Assembly (NCBI GenBank): GCA_018343915.1
Contig: JABRWF010000004.1
Coordinates: forward strand, 1,798,001-1,862,000
DNA length: 64,000 bases
Source: Agroathelia rolfsii
Taxonomy: Eukaryota; Basidiomycota; Agaricomycetes; Amylocorticiales; Amylocorticiaceae
Reading direction: 5' to 3'
Notes under the pieces: model-generated
What the model saw: only the letters and a program-made list of their open reading frames with translations
Told to the model about the DNA's origin: nothing
The model's database searches: none
Part shown: positions 46,186-58,277 of the stretch, in pieces
Position numbering within the stretch: the first letter of the stretch is position 1
Layout of the letters: every line of letters begins with the position of its first letter
Translations under genes and position numbers: made by a program

Positions 46186-47090
46186 AGAATTCCCCAACTA
46201 ACTTGTAAGCCGAAGCTACGATTATTATTCCTGTTTTTATTTTCTTCCTTTGTTTGGGCGGTTTCTTTGGTTAAATGATTTGAAATGTAACGATTTTGTA
46301 CGAAAGAAGCAATTTCATGACAGGTGACGCCACCTTGTATTAGTGAATTAGTTGTATTATAGAATCATTGATCTTATTCATCATGAACGCAATGACAATC
46401 ATGACATATCCTATTTCGTCTTTGAACCCGCTTCTCGTCCGGATACAATCCGAGGATTAGAACGCCAATGTCTATATCGCACACTATTGTAGCAGTGCGT
46501 ATATACAAGGAACAGTGCGTCACTCTATAGTATTCCCGCGAAACACAGGTATTTCTTGATGTCTCACGATCGTGGTAAGTTATTGTAATTCCGCAGGTGG
46601 AGCACCGTCGCAACTCCGTACTAGTACATAGTAAATGTAGGAGGGATTTTTGGGGGAGTCTGAGGCCTGAGGGCCTGTGCGTGTTTGGCCTTGACTCGAT
46701 GAAAGCTCATGCAGCGCTCATGTCATGATGGATATTTCATTCCCATGACCATGGACCATGGTACAGGTCAGTAGGAAATGATCGAAATGTACAGTACATG
46801 ACGAAATCCGTATCATCATGTCAGATTTTCACTAGCAGCTTCATAAATTGTAACATCTTATCAAATAAAATCCAATTCAAAATGCAGGCTCATCACTGCA
46901 CAGAGTAGATATACATGAAAGCAAATTGAGTTGACATCATCACCCTGCCCTAGTTCACGCGTCATTCAAGTTGTCCAAACGCCATTTACAATGTTTCTTA
47001 TATAAACGCAATTACACATCCTTTCCTTAGCTTTACTCCTTCACTACACCCACACTTCACGACACAAGGAATAGACGATAGTTTTTGAAC
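46186..47090. promoter_or_regulatory. Spacer with TATA box of the Fmp52-like gene
   Basis: This 0.9 kb has no gene. TATATAAA at 46999-47006, 85 bp upstream of the next ATG, is a convincing TATA box, followed by a CT-rich tract with CACTACACC. Confidence 0.6.
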
Positions 47091-47994
47091 ATGACTGGTA
47101 ACCCATCTTATATTGAATACTACTTCGTTGGGGTTTACCTCGCTTCCATCGGCAGGTCAATCAGCACTTATCATTGGTGCTACTGGTGCTGTCGGTCGTC
47201 ATGTTCTTAGAGAGCTTCTCAGCAATCCTCAATTCACGCATGTTGGCGAGTTTGGGCGCCGTACAACCCCTCTGGAAAGCCTCCCCCAACACCGTGTCAA
47301 GCTCACTCAGCAAATTATTGATTTTGAGAACCTACCTGCAACTTCAGCCTTCAAAGACACCAAGTGGGATGTAGTTTACGTCACGCTCGGAACGACTAGA
47401 AAAACTGCTGGCAGCGCAGAAGCTTTTGAGAAGATTGACAAGGATTATGTTGTCGCCGCTGCCAAAGAAGCAAGGATCGAGGGGACCGACCAAAGATTAG
47501 TGTATCTGTCGGTACGCCAACTTTCAAGTTCTTCTCTATTCCTTGCAATCTTTGGCTAATCATCCTTTTTGGCAGTCTGCTGGCGCTGATCCGAACTCAT
47601 TTTTCCTCTATCCCAAGAGCAAAGGTCTAACCGAAATCGCCCTGGCTCGATTAGGTTACACAGAGACTATTGCTTTCCGTCCCGGTTTCCTCAAGAACGC
47701 CGAGCGAGCTGAACACCGACCTCTTGAGTCGATCTTCGGGTGAGACTGGATTATAAAAAACACTGAGCTCAGGGCTGACTAAACACACACTTTCTTAGCA
47801 CTATTACTGGTGCTTTATCCCACATATCCTCAAACATGGAAATTGATGTTCAGCTCCTTGGAAAATCAATTGCGACTGCTGGTGCTATAGGTGTCTCTGC
47901 ATTGCCTAAGCAGGTGGAGGCATTCAAAGACGGGCCTTCGGATGCCCAATTCACGGTTATTCCTAACAAGGGCGCTCTCTACCTTGCCAAGTGA
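47091..47994 (+). CDS. NAD(P)-binding protein of the Fmp52/TIP30 (HTATIP2) family
   Basis: A short atypical dehydrogenase/reductase; yeast Fmp52 sits on the mitochondrial outer membrane, and human TIP30 is an NADPH-binding regulator. The first exon is only MTG, followed by a 58-nt intron and then QSALIIGATGAVGRHVLREL with the Rossmann glycine motif. Further on: GEFGRRTTPLESLPQHRVKL, WDVVYVTLGTTRKTAGSAE and, after the second intron, PNSFFLYPKSKGLTEIALAR with the Tyr-x-x-x-Lys pair, then ETIAFRPGFLKNAERAEHRP. The C-terminus is KGALYLAK. About 240 residues, complete. The start was chosen because the ATG lies 85 bp after a TATA box and splices directly onto the Rossmann fold. Confidence 0.87.
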
Positions 47995-48726
47995 TTTCAA
48001 TGTCGTCTTTCTTATCACATATTGTCGGATTGCCTGAGGCTCTTTTCTAATGATCATTTTCTTGCCTGGATTGAATAGGGGTCTGGCTTGGCACTCCGTC
48101 TTAGGATTGGCCCAAATCTTTTCTTAATTTCTTGTACTAGAAGACAGTGTAAAGTATAATAGATGAAGTAATGGAAAATTGATATAAATCATGTGGACCT
48201 GAATAAATTTAGCCATGAATTTTACTTCATATATTGTCCTTGACTTTGTATGACTTGAGCAATTTTTGAAATTAATAGGGACATTCATGGCTGTTTTATG
48301 TCTTTTCATAAAAAACGATTTTTTATTTTTTATTTCATATCCTAACGCACATTATATTTGATGCAAATACAACAAGCCAACTTCACTCAATCTACTTCGT
48401 GTAGTGGCAATGCTCATACTGCTCGGTAAGACGACGGTAAGGTACGTACGGCTGAAAGAAAGCAATTTAACGGGTCCGTTAGGATCACAACATGTCCCTC
48501 CTCAAAGGCATCGTACGATGTCAAGAGATTACTGCTGAAGAAGATAGTCAGCATGGTCGCCTAAAGTCGGAAAAGGTATTCCGGGTCCCCCGCACCGGAT
48601 CCAACAGCAGATCACATGACTTTCCGCAGTATAATATCGACCTTTCTATTTCAGGGAAGACGCCGAAATCGCGAGACTTTTCAGTCATTAGCCAGACTGA
48701 CTACACCAGCTGTTTCCTCAACCACC
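47995..48726. promoter_or_regulatory. Promoter region of the fatty-acid hydroxylase gene
   Basis: The first half is strongly AT-rich (TTTTTTATTTTTTATTT near 48320). An in-frame upstream ATG at 48616 precedes the chosen start (see findings). No other gene is seen. Confidence 0.5.
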
Positions 48727-50235
48727 ATGGCTGTATCCAAGTCCGTCCACATATTTACTGAAGAGGACGTCGGCAAGCACAACACCTCCTCAAGCTGTTG
48801 GATTTCACGTGCTGGGAAGATCTACAATGTTACCAGCTTCCTTGCGGACCATCCTGGTGGTGACGACCTCATTCTCAAGTATGCTGGCAAAGATGTTGGC
48901 GAGATCATGAAAGACGCCACGGAACATGAACACTCGGAATCTGCATACGACATGATGGATGAGTTCCTTATTGGCAAGTTGGGCACTCAGGAGACGACAG
49001 TGAAGGATGGTTTGTGTAGTAATGCTACCTTTTCCCGCTGGATACTGAACCTTTTCTGCTGCACAGACTGGGACGCTCCTGATGATTTCCACCCGGAAAA
49101 CACTGATACTTCCGCCGACTTTGAGAAGAATCAATTTTTGGACCTTCGCAAGCCCCTCCTACGACAAGTCTGGGAGGCCAACTGGAGGTGATTTCAAGCA
49201 CTTTGATTTCATAATGTCTCTGTTAAATAACCTTCCAAATGTTTTCTATGAAAGTAAATCATACTACCTCCGTCAAGTACATCAACCCCGTCATCTCGCC
49301 ACCTCCGCACGGATGTTTGGGCCCAATTGGATGGAGGTTTGGTGCACCCCTTATCTAACCATACCAAGGCTTATTCATTCGTGACAGATGCACACACGTA
49401 CAGTGTGGTATGTTGTGCCCATTTTCTGGCTTCCCATAACTAGTTACCTCTTTGTCCGCTCTTGCCTTCAATTCTCGGGCTACTTGCCGCCTTTCATGTC
49501 TCAGCCGTTGGCACCCCTCTACGCGCTGCAACACATCACCTCCGACGCTATCATGAAAACCGGTATCTGTTTCTTAATCGGCAATGTGATCTGGACACTC
49601 CTTGAGTACGGCCTGCATCGATTCTTGTTCCATATTGATGAGTTGCTGCCGGATCGTCCAGCATTCTTGACTCTTCACTTTTTGTTGCATGGAGTCCATC
49701 ATTACCTGCCCATGGACAAGTACGTGTTGCCTTTGTTTCGTCCCAATCGTTTCTGATTTTCTGTTTAGATTGCGGCTTGTGATGCCTCCCGTACTATTCG
49801 CTGCTCTTGAGTTTCCATTCACGCGACTGGCATATATCCTTTTCCCAGTAGCGGTGGCCAATGGCATCATTTCTGGTGCTTTTGCGTTTTGTTCGTACCC
49901 TTGGTTGTATGTCCTTGTGTCTCCAGAGAGCTGATCGCTGTTCTAGATGTTGCTTATGACTGCATGCACTATGCGTATGTGTTCTTATAGTTACAGTTAT
50001 ATGACTATTACTAACAGCCTTTCATTTATTCAGCCTCCATCATACCAATCTGCCGGCCTACCTCAAGGCACAAAAGAAATATCATCTCGCCCACCACTAC
50101 AAGAACTTCGAGCTTGGCTTTGGTGTAACCAGTTGCGTATATTTTCCTTGAGTCTTGCCCCCGGTTATTGACTTGATGAATACTATCTCAGGCAAGATAT
50201 GGGACTATGTCTTCAATACTGTCCTTCCTATCTAG
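48727..50235 (+). CDS. Sphingolipid fatty-acid 2-hydroxylase (Scs7/FA2H type)
   Basis: An ER membrane enzyme that puts a 2-hydroxyl group on the fatty acid of ceramides. The N-terminal cytochrome b5 domain reads SKSVHIFTEEDVGKHN, then IYNVTSFLADHPGGDDLIL with the haem HPGG, and HEHSESAYDMMDEFLIGKLG. The membrane part has four histidine clusters: LHRFLFHID, LHFLLHGVHHYLPMD, YDCMHYALHHTNLPAYLKA and KYHLAHHYKNFELGFG. The protein ends KIWDYVFNTVLPI. Six to eight exons with short introns. The ATG at 48727 lies in the ideal context CCACCATGG and directly before the b5 domain, so I prefer it. About 380 residues, normal for fungi. Nothing looks broken. Confidence 0.92.
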
Positions 50236-50901
50236 CCAACTTGCACTTGACTTTCGTCAGATGTCATGGACGTTTTTTCTTATTAGCATATGTTTGATAC
50301 CTTTGTCGCTTTAGACGTGGATGACCTTTAGTAGTACTTTCTAATTTTTCCATAATTGAAAGTTTAAAAAGTGATGTGATCGTAACCTCCCCCCCCCCCC
50401 ATATTTTACTGCCTTCGAAATATCCATCAAAGCCATGCCCATCCTAGATCTGTGGCTTCATAAATGTTGAATCTCAGTGATAGTTCCCGTATACTATGCA
50501 GTCCTGAGAAAGCTGGCCCGATTGAGCAAAAGTTCTGATCAAGTTTCTCAATTGGAAGATTCGGATCTCATGATTGCAAGAAATGTGTTACTCTCGCCGA
50601 TGTCTCAGTCTATGAAGCGTATCTCTGAGTCTTTGCACAAGACAGCGACACAAAGACTTGCTATATCGCATCCTTGGCAACATGGCTGTTGTATAATGGT
50701 CACGATCAAACGCGGCGGATAATCCGCAGCCACCGGGACAAGCTCTGCCAGTACCAGCACGTGCCTCTTTTAGGATGCTCCGAGTCCTCCGCCGGCGCTT
50801 GTTCTCTCCTCTGACCTCTCTGGCTTGACTAGTCTCTCGCTCCTGGGACCTGTTTGTCGACCCTCCTTGCCGGGGGCAGCGTTCTATTCCATCAGGCCAT
50901 T
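50236..50901. other. Spacer between fatty-acid hydroxylase and 7TM-D
   Basis: Contains a C12 run at 50389-50400 and an 81-codon open stretch (50477-50722, +) without recognisable features. No clear TATA box precedes 7TM-D. Confidence 0.5.
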
Positions 50902-52066
50902 ATGTCACCGTTCAATAAGGTAGCATCCTACGCCGGAATTATCTTGTCAGGAATACTATACGGTGTGTCACTTTTGAACTAGAACTAGTGTCTATCAGGT
51001 CGGCTTACATGCCATCTCTTCGGCGCTTGCCCGAACTTGCAGGCCTTTATCTTGTCATATTCACGCTTTCCTGCCGTTTCTTACGTCGCAATACCAAAAT
51101 CACTCCCACCCAACGAACATTCTACATCTCATATAGCATCATCGTCCTGTTTCTGAACACTGTTTACTTCGCATGCTGGTCGTTGTACAATCAATTTTTG
51201 TTTCTTAATCCTACCATTAGGGACACAGGCCCCTACTCAGTTTCTTGGTACCTGGCTATGGGATATAGTGCTCAAACAGCTGCGAATACCGCATCAGATA
51301 TGCTGCTTGTGAGCTGACAATAATCTATCAGACTTGCAGTATTTAAAGATTTGTCCAGATATATCGTTATTATTTGATATTCGGGAGATCTCGAAAGGCT
51401 CTTGTCCTGCCTTCAATTTGTCTTTTGGGATTCTCAGGTGAGTGATAAGTATTTTATTCTTAGGTCGTATATCTCATAGACGAACGAGAATATAGTTCTT
51501 TCATATTTGGACATTGGTATGGTCCAGAAAGGCGGGTTCAAAGATGAAATCATTCCTTTCAACACCACCTCTTTGGCTCTTACTGTGGCCCTCAATGCTA
51601 TCATCACCTTTAGTATATGTGCACGACTACTTTCGGCCAATAAGAAGTCATACATGAGCCTGGTTGCTATCTTTGCAGAATCAGCTGCTCTTCTCACGAT
51701 ACTTGGGATATTTTCCCTTATAACCACCTGTACGAACAGCCCCCTCGATAATGCCGTTTCTCCTATGTGGGCTATGTGTGGAGTGCGTCCTGCCCTTTGT
51801 TTAAACATAAACATTCGCTGAATAGCTACCACTATCAGGGAATCTGTCCACAGCTGATTATTCTCCGCCTCGCACTGGGTACTGCCTGGAAAAATGCCGG
51901 AAGTGAAGCTTCAGGAACACATCTACCTTCGTTTGCACCCCGACCCGAAGTAGCAGAGGCATATGTTGACGCTCACAAAAGACCGGTGCTGAATGGCCAA
52001 AACGCTGTGAACTTGTCGCCTTGGCACCCCGTATCCAAATTAGAAGAACATGTATCAAATTCATGA
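50902..52066 (+). CDS. Seven-helix membrane protein, paralogue D
   Basis: Fourth member of the 7TM family. Exon 1 (50902-50961) is the short MSPFNKVASYAGIILSGILY, ending at the family's phase-1 junction. Exon 2 gives GLYLVIFTLSCRFLRRN, TFYISYSIIVLFLNTVYFAC and an altered third-helix block ANTASDMLL in place of ANILADALL. Exon 3 is IYRYYLIFGRSRKALVLPS, where the usual Cys of IYRCY is Tyr. Exon 4 holds LALTVALNAIITFSICARLL and LVAIFAESAALLTILGIFSL, and the last exon GICPQLIILRLALGTAW with FAPRPE and a Ser-Pro-Trp-His near the tail end (NLSPWHPVSK). The junction of exons 3 and 4 near 51440-51530 has several possible acceptors. Role unknown. Confidence 0.77.
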
Positions 52067-52859
52067 CCCGTCACCGGCGATTTCAACTGAAGACCCAAGG
52101 TCTTGCTACATCCCTCGGCACAAACGACCTCAGGTTGAGTCTATATATCCCTTGATTGTAGCCATAGTTGCTGCCGGATTTTTTACGGAATTGTCGGATA
52201 TCAGGGATTGTGGTGATTATCTTTGATTGGGCTTTGTTATGGACTAGGAATAAATAATTGTACCCTTCGGCGCTTATTTATCTGGATATATCGTTATTGG
52301 AAAGCGCACAATAGTATTATAGCTACAGTACAAAGATATATTTACAGATGAAGAATGGATGTTTCCCCATTTTTCCCGAGTTTGATGAGAAATATTCTCA
52401 GGTCTAAATTTTCGCGGCGGCAGAGCAACACTTTTATGGTAGGTCTTGTTTCTCCTGTTCTGATGATCACCGTAAGTCTGTTTGATCATAATAGGGGTAA
52501 AACAGTTATATTACTTCTACTCCTTACTAAAGCTCCGGCGTAACACATCTCGAGGTAGCATCAAGATTCTATATAGGTCTAGCAATGTCTTATTTCCGTA
52601 GCTTACAACAGTCAAGCATGTAGGACCATGGTACAGTCCATAATGCAGTGATTCATCCCCTCGTACCATCAGCATCAGAATCACAGCTCACCGGTATGTC
52701 CCCGAAACCGATACCGATCATGATTATGCCGCCCATCATGTGCACAATCGCCAGGGGAAACATATATAAGGTGCTATTGAGGCCCGGATTCAAATTCTCT
52801 ACGAAACCTTCAAGTTCAGACTCTCTGTAGATTAGGCCTCTGACTCGGAACCATGCCTT
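52067..52859. other. Spacer between tandem paralogues D and E
   Basis: 0.8 kb, AT-rich; open stretches are short. No gene is visible. Note that repeated CCGATACCGATCATG-like sequence near 52705 has no partner. Confidence 0.45.
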
Positions 52860-54098
52860 ATGGATGAATACACGAACACACCGATGTCAAAAACAATACT
52901 GGAAATGCATGCTATATATGCCAGTCTAGTAATCTCTGCAATTATCTACGGTCGGTCATTTTGCGAATAAATCAGCCAACTTTAAGTTAGGCTCATGTAT
53001 ATTTATGTTCGTACCATAGGTATCTATGCTATTATCTCTGGAGTTTCCATCCCTACATTCAGACAAAGCACCACAATTTCGTCTGGTCGCAAAATCCTAT
53101 ATATTGCGTACACTGGGATGACATTCTTCATGAATACAGTCGCGTTCGCGTCTTATATGCACCAAGGAAAGATGATATATATCACACATGATAGCTGGCC
53201 CGGATATTATCTCTTGCATCGAAGACAGGATTGGTATAATATCCTTGGCACTCAATGCCAGGTTGTAGCAAACATATTCGCTGATGCATTGATGGTGAGT
53301 GCTATATCAAAGAACATAGTAGTGCTATGCATATCTGATGGAATTTGTAGATCTACCGATGTTGGGAGGTTTACCGACATAATACCTATGTACTATTGCC
53401 ACTTATAACATGTTTGGTTGCTTTCGCAGGTTTGAGACGTCGTACAACCTTTCCACCATTAATATTTTAACAATGTTCCACCAAAACGTAGGGTCTTCTT
53501 TGCTGGGGCCGGTTATTTCGATCCGATCGCCGACACCGTCGCAAATCAAGACTGCGAACCTGTATGACGTAGTGGTCATTTCTCTAACGGTGTTTCTCAA
53601 TGTCGTGGTTACTTTCATGATCTGCTTGCGACTCCATATCGCTGGAAGAGGGGCTTATTCTAGAGCGAGTATGATACTCATCGAGTCTGCGGCGCCATCT
53701 GCTATTTTTGGGTTTGCTTTATGCGTGCTCTTCATCAGGGAAACTGCGTTATCTGTAGGCGTTGGTATTATTTGGACCATGTTAGCGGTATGTACTATTC
53801 AACCTTAAGGTGGGATAATTGCCAAATGGCTCGTATAACCTATCTTCTTTCAAAGGCTCTTTGTCCACAGGCAATGCTCCTTCAGTTGGCGACTGGAAAC
53901 TCCTTGGAGAAGCAACCAGCAGAAGAGAGTTACCCCAATGGCGATGAAGCTTCAATAACACTAGGACTGGGATTTCCTATCAACGAAATCCCGCGTACTC
54001 CTATGCAAATGATTGTGGGAGATGCCGCGACGACTGTCTCAAGCTGGCACGTAGCCAACCGAGATGCTACGTCCACAATTGCTCCATTGGCATTTTAG
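52860..54098 (+). CDS. Seven-helix membrane protein, paralogue E
   Basis: Fifth member, tandem to D. Exon 1 starts MDEYTNTPMSKTILEMHAIY and ends IIYG at the shared phase-1 intron. Exon 2: GIYAIISGVSIPTFRQS, ILYIAYTGMTFFMNTVAFAS, loop HDSWPGYYLLHRRQDWYNIL and ANIFADALM. Exon 3: IYRCWEVYRHNTYVLLPL. Exon 4: LYDVVVISLTVFLNVVVTFM, ICLRLHIAGRGAY and MILIESAAPSAIFGFALCVL. The last exon starts ALCPQAMLLQLATGNSLEKQ, so the GISPQLIILR block is weakened here, and its tail contains VSSWHVANRDATSTIAPLAF at the end. This C-terminal Ser-x-Trp motif also occurs in C. The member is the most diverged of the six but all exon junctions agree. Confidence 0.77.
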
Positions 54099-54425
54099 GA
54101 AAATAGAAACCCTAGCATGGCTTCTTCAAGTTCTAAAATAGAAAGCTATTGAGGCCAGCATTTACCAGTGTGCACTTTGAGTAACTCTCGCGATAGACAC
54201 CAGTTTTTAATCATGTGTATCGCTAGTTGTCTCGCATTAATCTCTCGTCATCGGTAAGGAGTATTTCTTGCTTAAATACTTAAATTCATCGTGGATGTTA
54301 ATACTTATAAATTCATCCATCCGTTCAACTGCATTATGATGATCAATTAAATGAAGTGAAATATCTTCTAATATACTCAGTAGACCTTAAATAGCCGATG
54401 GAATGATAGGCTTGGACAGTCGTTA
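54099..54425. other. Short spacer between convergent genes
   Basis: AT-rich 3' regions of 7TM-E and the phosphatase; nothing else is visible. Confidence 0.6.
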
Positions 54426-56391
54426 TCAGATAGCTTTCGAACATTCGCTCTTCCAGTCTTTAGGCGTTAGCTCGTCGACTCTCTCTTTGAACGCCTTAAG
54501 AGTACAGAACTCAGGGGCACCAGGCAGATGTTTATCATCGTCAGCGCAAATGGGCAGAAGCATGTTCTTGTTCTGATAACGCATGCGGACATCTTTGGCA
54601 CGAAAGGAGCCATGGTTAGGCGAAATATCGGAGAGTTCTCTTGGCTTCGAGTACTTACAATATTCATTATCCTTGTGAGATGTCAGTCCACCAAGGAAGC
54701 CCTGTTTGTCGGGCTTTCCATCAACCGTAGTCTTGCTATGCTTGAATAATTCAAACGTTATAGAAGCTGTGAACGCTGGCCATCTGGTATGGTGTATGGA
54801 AGTCAGCACTCTTCATTTCTTCTAATCATGATATTCAGAGCATTACTTATCATCAAACACGTCCAGGGTGGAGCAAAGTGCAGCAAGGGCCGTGTCATGT
54901 GTACTATGCACAAGAATTTTGAGAGGATCATCATCCCCTTTGCGGACTTTCTGCTGCATCTTATGGAGCATGGTGGATAGTAGTGGGCCCATGCCCAGGC
55001 GGCGCACTTCCTCTGTCTTATCTGATGAGGAAAATAAAAGTGGGTGAGCTTAAAAAGGAGTTCAAATGACCAAAGGAAGTCTCGGGATAAAAATGCCTCA
55101 CACCCTGAAAACCATTCGTTGACCACTGCTTTCTCCTATTCAGCCAACAAAGTATTAGATTTCGAAGTAATTGTCTCTAACAATGTACATACAATGAGAT
55201 CCAAAACCCCTTTCTCTTCAAATTCAGAGGGAACTTTGATACCGTGTGCTGTAGCTGCACGCACCTGGATGAGGTCAGCAAGGTTCTATTGAGCCGAGTT
55301 ATGGTATACGACTTACAGTGTCAAGTATTCCAGATGCACGTGGCTTGCCATCCAGGCGAATAGGCTGTCCGTCGATATACTTGGAAATCTTCTTGTCCAA
55401 TGGTTCAAGTGTGCGATTGTACGCAGAGGCAGCGGCTAGTTGCTAATTTAACTGTAATCATCAGTAATTTTTAGGTAACACTCACCTTTAGCGAAGCCAG
55501 CCTGGAGGATTTGAAGACGATCACATGCATACGTATTTCCCAGAAGGTTTTCGTCCTGGCCATTCCTAGTGTATGTCTGGGCGTGAGACTATGCTATTAC
55601 ACCGTGCGAAACAAAACAAAAAGTATACCTGACATGGAGAACCGGAGTAATCCCTTCTCCTGAAGGCTTCGTAGGATATAAACCGTGTATTATCTCCTGG
55701 AGAGACTCAATGGTACGAGGCATGTTGGTGGAACGGAAATGGACCTGTGATTCATGATGGATTGAATCGGGGAGGAAACCTAGCCTGATTAGAGGTGAGT
55801 TTATGGAGATGTGCTCATAGGCATGGCGTCATACTTGTCAATATAGATGCTCCTTAGTGCTGAGCCAAACTTATATGTTGACTGTTGGGTAGTGTTTCAG
55901 CTGAAAGACGTTGGGACAAAAGAAAGAACTAACCTCTCGTCCGACATCTGTCAACTCGCCCAATAAACTGACAAACTTCCTTTCAGGCGTTGCCAAAGTA
56001 TGAAAATATAATAGCATTCACCATTGTCCTTCTGCGCTAGTCCCATCTGCACGTTCAACTATCTTCCGCACCGCCAAAAAATCGGTATTCGACAAATGTT
56101 GCAAATCAAAACTTCCGACTACTGAAGCACGAAAATTACGGGCGGCCTTGCATAGCATCCAATTTTCTGGTATATACTTGGCCATGCGTACCCCCACAGG
56201 CGTGCGCTCACCTAATGATATGCCGCGAACAGTCCATAATATTTCATGATCAAAAGGTGCTATGTCATACCATGTCGAACGAACACATGTACTTGCTCTA
56301 ACTGAAGTTCGGCAGGAGCAACAGGATATCCATTATCATCAAGGGACGATGAAATTCTTCGAGAGCCGCCCTCTGTGGTCGAGTTCACCAT
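54426..56391 (-). CDS. Histidine acid phosphatase family protein
   Basis: A phosphomonoesterase-type enzyme of the branch-2 histidine phosphatase superfamily. The N-terminus is MVNSTTEGGSRRISSSLDD, followed by the catalytic LEQVHVFVRHGERTPVG, split by an intron inside the motif after Gly. Then WMLCKAARNFRASVVG, RSTNMPRTIESLQEIIHGLY, RNGQDENLLGNTYACDRLQI and, towards the C-terminus, GMGPLLSTMLHKMQQKV and the proton-donor motif HSTHDTALAALCSTLDVFDD. The last residues are DWKSECSKAI. RHGxRxP and HD are both intact, so the enzyme should be active. No clear signal peptide is seen at the start, so the protein may be intracellular. About eight exons. It sits between 7TM paralogues E and F, probably by chance. 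Confidence 0.88.
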
Positions 56392-56947
56392 ATCAAATGC
56401 GAGCGTAGGCGTTAGACTTCAATTGTTACTTGTTAGTCACAGATGAAGACGAGGGTTCAAATTGACAAGACACGTTGAAGAGTGTTCAAAAGAGTGTTTA
56501 CGAAAGTCCTTGGCACAAGCACCGTTCTAGCAGGTATGAGCAATTAGGTAAATTCAAGTTAAAGAGGAAGACTTTGCAACTGAGGGAATATGTTTATGGT
56601 CACGTGTCAGCTTACAGACAGAGACGCACGATCAGTACTACCTATAGTTATATGTACTAGTGCTCTGTAACCCATCTCTTTGTCGGAATAACACCAGTAA
56701 TGGTTTAACCCAATCAATACTCACATCTCTCGCAGAAATCCAGGTAATGGCAAGTGATTTTTTTTTTTATAATGTTACTGTCTATAATGCAATACAGATA
56801 AATATACAAAGATAAAATGCGAACTTGAAGTGGGGCTAACGCATTCCAACACATTGTCGAAAATTGATATTTTCATCCAGGATTGATTGATACATGTTGA
56901 GTACACCTCAAATAATACAATATTTGTAACGAAGACTTATTAAATGG
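56392..56947. other. Spacer upstream of the phosphatase and downstream of 7TM-F
   Basis: 0.55 kb, AT-rich; a 61-codon open stretch at 56475-56660 (+) has no recognisable feature. Nothing else is visible. Confidence 0.5.
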
Positions 56948-58277
56948 TTACGAAACACGATATTTGTCGGACTCGGAGTTTGTATCATTCGCTCTCGAGT
57001 CCCTTATCGCTACCTCACTTAAGGTGACGGGCATGTTTTGAGAGCCAAGCCGGCCAGAGCTATGAATGAGACTGGCAGAAAGCCCATTTGGTTGAGAGAA
57101 CATGGACGCCTGCGCGGCTCCGTTTGTCTCGAGGTGCATTGTCGCGAACGACATTGGACCAGGGGTAAGTTCGGATAACGTTTCCTTATTCCAAGCTGTG
57201 CCCATTGCAACACGTAGAATGATCATTTGCGGCGAGATTCCCTAGAGTACAGAAGTAAATTAGACGTCACGCTCGTTAGGTCATTATGCGATATCCTTAC
57301 GCCAAACATCGCCCAAACTTGTGTAACAGTGCCAACAGAAGGACTTTGTGTGAGATTCGTAGCGCAGGAGATAATGCCCAGAATGGCGAAGGGCGCAGCC
57401 GACTCGATGAGAATGGCAGCAACACCGGTGTAAGTCGCACTCAGTTCTGGTCTGAGAACTTTGTGAACTCGGCGATAGGTAAGCAACAATCGAGCACAAA
57501 TCATAGTTGTAACTATGATGTTGACTGCAGTAGTGAGTGAGACAGGTACGGCGCCGAAGACAACGCGTTTCCACTGAGAAATTGAAGGATCAGCGTCCAT
57601 GACATTATTCATGATTGAGGTGACTAGGTGTTCGGTGATATTTAATGTTCTTGTCTCTCAAGGATCATTGAAATACACAACAGACATACCTGTGAATGCT
57701 AACAAGCAGAGTAGTGGAAAAGCCACAGGCCAGAACTGACTTCCGAAAATTATATAACAGCGATAAATCTAATGCGATGTCAGGTGAAACGAGAATAAGT
57801 CATACTGAAACTGTTATTGCAATACTCACAAGTAGCGCATCAGCGAGGATGTTGGCTGCTGTCTGTGAGCAAAGGCCGAGCATTGAAAACCAATTTGTCC
57901 AAAAGGTTGTTGCATAATACCCTGCTGGCCCACCTGGATCATCTCTGTGGATAATCCACATCATTTGACCGACTAATGCCAGCGTAGCCATGGCTATAGT
58001 GTTCAGTATGAGAAGTGCTGTACCATACGTATTATAGAAACGGCGCTGGAATGAAGTGACTTTGATGTTCTCCTTCAAGAAGTAGTATGAAAGACCAAAT
58101 ATCATCAAGTAAATGCCTTCAAGAGTGGGTACATGAAGAGCACGGAGCAGGTTAGTTATAGCCCGGTGTCTCAACTACCAAAGTTTGGGTGGACATACCA
58201 TATAGAATGGCCGAGAGCACGATGCCAATATACAGCGAACCTTCCAGTGCCAAGTCGTAGGTATGGTACAAACCCAT
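56948..58277 (-). CDS. Seven-helix membrane protein, paralogue F
   Basis: Sixth member. Exon 1 is MGLYHTYDLALEGSLYIGIV ending ILYG at the common phase-1 intron. Exon 2: GIYLMIFGLSYYFLKENIKV, LLILNTIAMATLALVGQMMW, IIHRDDPGGPAGYYATTFW and ANILADALL. Exon 3: IYRCYIIFGSQFWPVAFPLL. Exon 4: VPVSLTTAVNIIVTTMICAR and VAAILIESAAPFAILGIISC. Last exon: GISPQMIILRVAMGTAWNKE and a tail ending in TLSEVAIRDSRANDTNSESD. The IIHRxDxGGP loop after helix two is shared with paralogue C, and the EGSLYIGI start with paralogue A. The complete set of family signatures makes this and A and C the best templates for a profile. Function unknown. Confidence 0.8.

Noticed and set aside
6418..58277. Large inverted segmental duplication explaining the two 7TM groups
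   Set aside because: Orientations are -,+,+ on the left and +,+,- on the right; a mirror copy would read -,-,+, and the genes between are not paired.
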